Positions 37,201 through 39,023 of a stretch of 39,023 nt of DNA are shown here, piece after piece. This DNA comes from Bacteroidales bacterium (GTDB taxonomy: Bacteria > Bacteroidota > Bacteroidia > Bacteroidales > VadinHA17). The stretch is taken from the NCBI GenBank assembly GCA_027067975.1, contig JAMOUS010000167.1, forward strand, positions 1-39,023, given 5' to 3'. The first letter of the stretch is position 1, and every line of letters starts with the position of its first letter. The notes beneath the pieces are model-generated. The model saw only the letters and a list, made by a program, of their open reading frames with translations. It was not told where the DNA came from and made no database searches. The position numbers and the translations under genes are program-made.

Positions 37201-37705
37201 GGAGGATACGCTCTCTCCGTTCCTCGAGGTACGGGATATCACACTGCAGCTTGGTGATAGCGGATATGCCGTACTTACGCCTGCCGATGTGGTGATCGCT
37301 GCCAGTGATAACTGTGAAGTGGCGGATACGCTTCTTGACCGGGACACCCTCACGACAGCCGATCTGGGTACCGTCCGAGTGACGGTGACCTTGCAGGATG
37401 AATTTGGGAACAGGACGGAAAAACAGGTAACGGTGACGGTGGAAGATGATACCGGTCTGGAAAATTTGGAGGCGGAGGGTGTGCGGATTTATCCCAATCC
37501 CGCCGGGGATCGGCTATATCTTGTTGCCGGGGCGGAACACATCGGAAAGCTACGGATGTTGGACAATGCAGGTCGTACGGTATGGGTTGCGAAAGAGCTG
37601 CCTGCGGACCGTGCTTTGGACATTTCCCGTCTGCAGAGGGGTGTCTATTTTCTGCAGATCACCACTGACCGGGGGATGATTGTCCGGAGATTCATTAAGA
37701 AATAA
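34253..37705 (+). CDS. T9SS cargo with 14 FG-GAP-like repeats, Ig-like and HYR-like domains, and type A C-terminal sorting domain
   Basis: Repeated FG.SV...GDT.VVGAP......GAVYLF.KP..GW.DMTE.A.L; C-terminus RIYPNPAGDRLYLVAGAEHIGKLRMLDNAGRTVWVAKELPADRALDISRLQRGVYFLQITTDRGMIVRRFIKK. Confidence 0.88.
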   Translation: MKKILFFLGFLLTAIFCFGQKFVESQELLPEPYQNAAESNFGQAVVVSGHYAVIGEEGYDNLRGRVTVYAWEKKNWVRVAVLLPSDPVPGQHFGHSVSMYGDTIAVGAPYDQEGGKECGAVYLFGKPKEGWHDMTETIKLIPKKGEDQRSGYSVALWEDLLVVGAPQADEQKGVVYLYVKNEKEWTGKEEAVRLVLSQRYMKDQLGFSVDAWGNMVVAGIPGKVNIGRVALFEKPADGWQDMTETAMLYNNRGPQLHDNVGFSVGIWGRTVVVGMNNYRYDRIGYALVYERPAGGWSDMGPTAKLTSTDSHHGDHFGSAVAVNGDTVVVGAYFINTHQRYSGAAYVYVRPSSGWSDMTESARLTASDAGSYFCHLGASVSIGNGMVLAGAPKRYDVGESSGAAYLFRKKAKIWKDMEEEHKFLPEVYLTCQMEQMGTALDIDGDYAVVGAPGYDVYRGRVYVYHYEGERWVEVAELKTSSGAPWDRFGYDVAIRGKTIAVGAPGYLENMGAVYLFEAGEAGWQDMTESACLVPPDSATGTSFGKSVAVGEGYVVAGAPYSDARGFYSGGIVCLYARPAQGWIDMEPTALLTPSDGIRYQYFGTSVAVEGSAVFIGAPGDDDKGPGTGSVYFFEKPAGGWTDMSGANKLVAKDGGAYKRFGEKVTSDHGALAVVSRDNVNGYYSGAVYVFERTADDWSSLTERAKLLPSSGSTYDKFGVDVDMEEERIVVGCSWANSMGEKKGAVYLYRKPAGGWQDTTESEKYSADEVGAFEQFGYSVALRSDRFLSGAMYANAVGYRSGAVYGFREYEPVVIAKQPHDSSNLCEEEVIQLEIQGVHATDYRWQISRDEGNTFTDLTDDAVFSGSRTEVLTVAFDASLDSTLFRCKVSNPAYVLFSDTVRLMLDTLFPGVMVQNDTVYLDDQGTAWVTADDVVLVAGDDCGVEDTVLSVTGFSCADAGSQVPVMVTVRDVNGNRTTATVWVRVEDTLSPFLEVRDITLQLGDSGYAVLTPADVVIAASDNCEVADTLLDRDTLTTADLGTVRVTVTLQDEFGNRTEKQVTVTVEDDTGLENLEAEGVRIYPNPAGDRLYLVAGAEHIGKLRMLDNAGRTVWVAKELPADRALDISRLQRGVYFLQITTDRGMIVRRFIKK

Positions 37706-37725
37706 ATCTTTCCTTCAACTGTTCA

Positions 37726-37759
37726 AAGAGAAAAGCCCCGGATCCGGGGCTTTTCTCTT
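37726..37759. terminator. Bidirectional intrinsic terminator, 34-bp perfect palindrome
   Basis: AAGAGAAAAGCCCCGGATCCGGGGCTTTTCTCTT between converging genes; GC core with A/T tracts on both sides. Confidence 0.9.
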
Positions 37760-37776
37760 AAAGGGACAAGGGGATG

Positions 37777-38970
37777 TTAACCTTCCCGGATCGCTTTGAT
37801 GCCGGGGAGTTCTTTCCCTTCCATGTATTCCATCATGGCGCCGCCGCCGGTGGAAACGTACCCCATCTTGTCCTTGAGGTTGAACTTGTTGACGGCAGCT
37901 ACCGAGTCGCCGCCGCCGACGAGGCTGAAGGCGCCTTTTTCGGTGGCTTCGGCGATGGCGAGGGCCACCTGTTTGGTGCCTTCGGCGAATTTTTCCATCT
38001 CGAAGACGCCCATGGGACCGTTCCAAAGGATGGTCTTGGAGTTGAGGATCACCTCCCGTACCTGCTTGATGGTTTCGGGGCCCACGTCGAGGCCCATCCA
38101 GCCGTCGGGGATCTCATCGACGGGGGTGATCCGGGTGTTGGCATCGTTGCTGAAGGCGTCGGCGATGACATTATCGACGGGGAGGATGACCTTGACGTTC
38201 TTCTCCTTGGCCTTGTCGAGGAGGTGGAGAGCCAGGTCGAGCTTGTCCTCTTCGACGAGGGAGTTGCCGATCTTGCCGCCGCGGGCTTTGACGAAGGTAT
38301 AGACCATGCCGCCGCCGATGACGAGGTTGTCGACCCGTTCGAGGAGGTTCTCGATGATGAGGATCTTGTCCGACACCTTGGCACCGCCCATGATGGCCGT
38401 GAAGGGATGTTCGGGGTTATGGAGCACTTTGTCCATGTGTTTGAGCTCGTTCTCGATGAGGTAGCCGAACATTTTGTCTTCGGGGAAGAACTTGGCCACG
38501 ACGGTGGTGGAAGCGTGGGCGCGGTGGGCCGTACCGAAAGCGTCGTTGACGTATGCGTCGGCCAGTTTGGCCAGTTGTGCGGCGAACTGTTCGTCGCCTT
38601 TTTTCTCTTCGGGATGGAAGCGGAGGTTTTCCAGGAGGAGCACCTCGCCGGGCTTGAGGGAGGCGGCCATCTCTTCGGCCACGGGGCCGACGCAATCGGG
38701 CGCGAACTTCACCTCGCGTCCGAGCAGTTCCGAAAGACGGGGAACGATGTGTTTCAGCGAGAACCTTTCGTCGTATGCATCTTTGGGGCGTCCCAGGTGC
38801 GACATCAGGATGGGCATACCGCCCCCTTCGAGGATGCGGTTGATGGTGGGCAGGGCTGCCCGGATGCGCGTGTCATCGGTGATCTCGAACTTGTCGTTGA
38901 GCGGTACGTTGAAATCCACCCGTACCAACACACGTTTGCCGTTGAAGTCGTAAGTGTCGATATTTTTCAT
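37777..38970 (-). CDS. pgk: Phosphoglycerate kinase
   Basis: [76 protein letters not shown]. Confidence 0.98.
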   Translation of the reverse strand: MKNIDTYDFNGKRVLVRVDFNVPLNDKFEITDDTRIRAALPTINRILEGGGMPILMSHLGRPKDAYDERFSLKHIVPRLSELLGREVKFAPDCVGPVAEEMAASLKPGEVLLLENLRFHPEEKKGDEQFAAQLAKLADAYVNDAFGTAHRAHASTTVVAKFFPEDKMFGYLIENELKHMDKVLHNPEHPFTAIMGGAKVSDKILIIENLLERVDNLVIGGGMVYTFVKARGGKIGNSLVEEDKLDLALHLLDKAKEKNVKVILPVDNVIADAFSNDANTRITPVDEIPDGWMGLDVGPETIKQVREVILNSKTILWNGPMGVFEMEKFAEGTKQVALAIAEATEKGAFSLVGGGDSVAAVNKFNLKDKMGYVSTGGGAMMEYMEGKELPGIKAIREG

Positions 38971-39005
38971 CGTTTTGCGGTTTTGAGGGTTCTACAAACT
39001 TTTCA

Positions 39006-39013
39006 CAAAAATA
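39006..39013 (-). promoter_or_regulatory. Candidate -7 element (TATTTTTG) of pgk
   Basis: CAAAAATA on plus strand about 36 nt upstream of the pgk ATG; the -33 region lies outside the window. Confidence 0.45.
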
Positions 39014-39023
39014 GCAACTTCGG

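Noticed and set aside
37726-37759. 34-bp perfect palindrome as a special regulatory site
   Set aside because: Position between convergent genes, GC core and A/T tracts fit an ordinary bidirectional terminator.

Overview
This 39 kb window is a chromosomal segment from a Bacteroidetes genome, probably order Bacteroidales. I base that on the gene families and order and on TAnnTTTG-type promoters. From left to right it contains: (1) the core type IX secretion (T9SS) operon porP/sprF-gldK-gldL-gldM-gldN on the minus strand, with gldN truncated by the window edge; (2) an arginase/formimidoylglutamase-like gene, topA, and a divergent class A PBP; (3) a DUF4197-radA-flippase-panD-panC block; (4) a short GT5-like starch-synthase N-domain protein followed by DUF4270; (5) a minus-strand nucleotide-sugar operon (wbpE-wbpD-wbpB-wbpA-galE-rmlB type); (6) an HU-CCDC81/SPOR protein, metG, yraN, an MmcQ/YjbR protein, a secreted C1B-type cysteine peptidase and a LuxE-like acyl-protein synthetase; (7) a small lipoprotein, a 1150-aa T9SS cargo with 14 FG-GAP-like repeats, and pgk. 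No rRNA, tRNA, CRISPR array or transposase was recognised. The main feature not explained by genes is a family of modular intergenic repeats in six gaps between about 18.1 and 33.5 kb. It combines small hairpins, some with compensatory changes between copies and some with a GTAG/GGAG-plus-hairpin arrangement recalling REP elements, with short tandem arrays of 7-, 8- and 9-bp units in a recurring order. One copy supplies the stop codon of a gene. Whether this family is new cannot be decided from the sequence alone.
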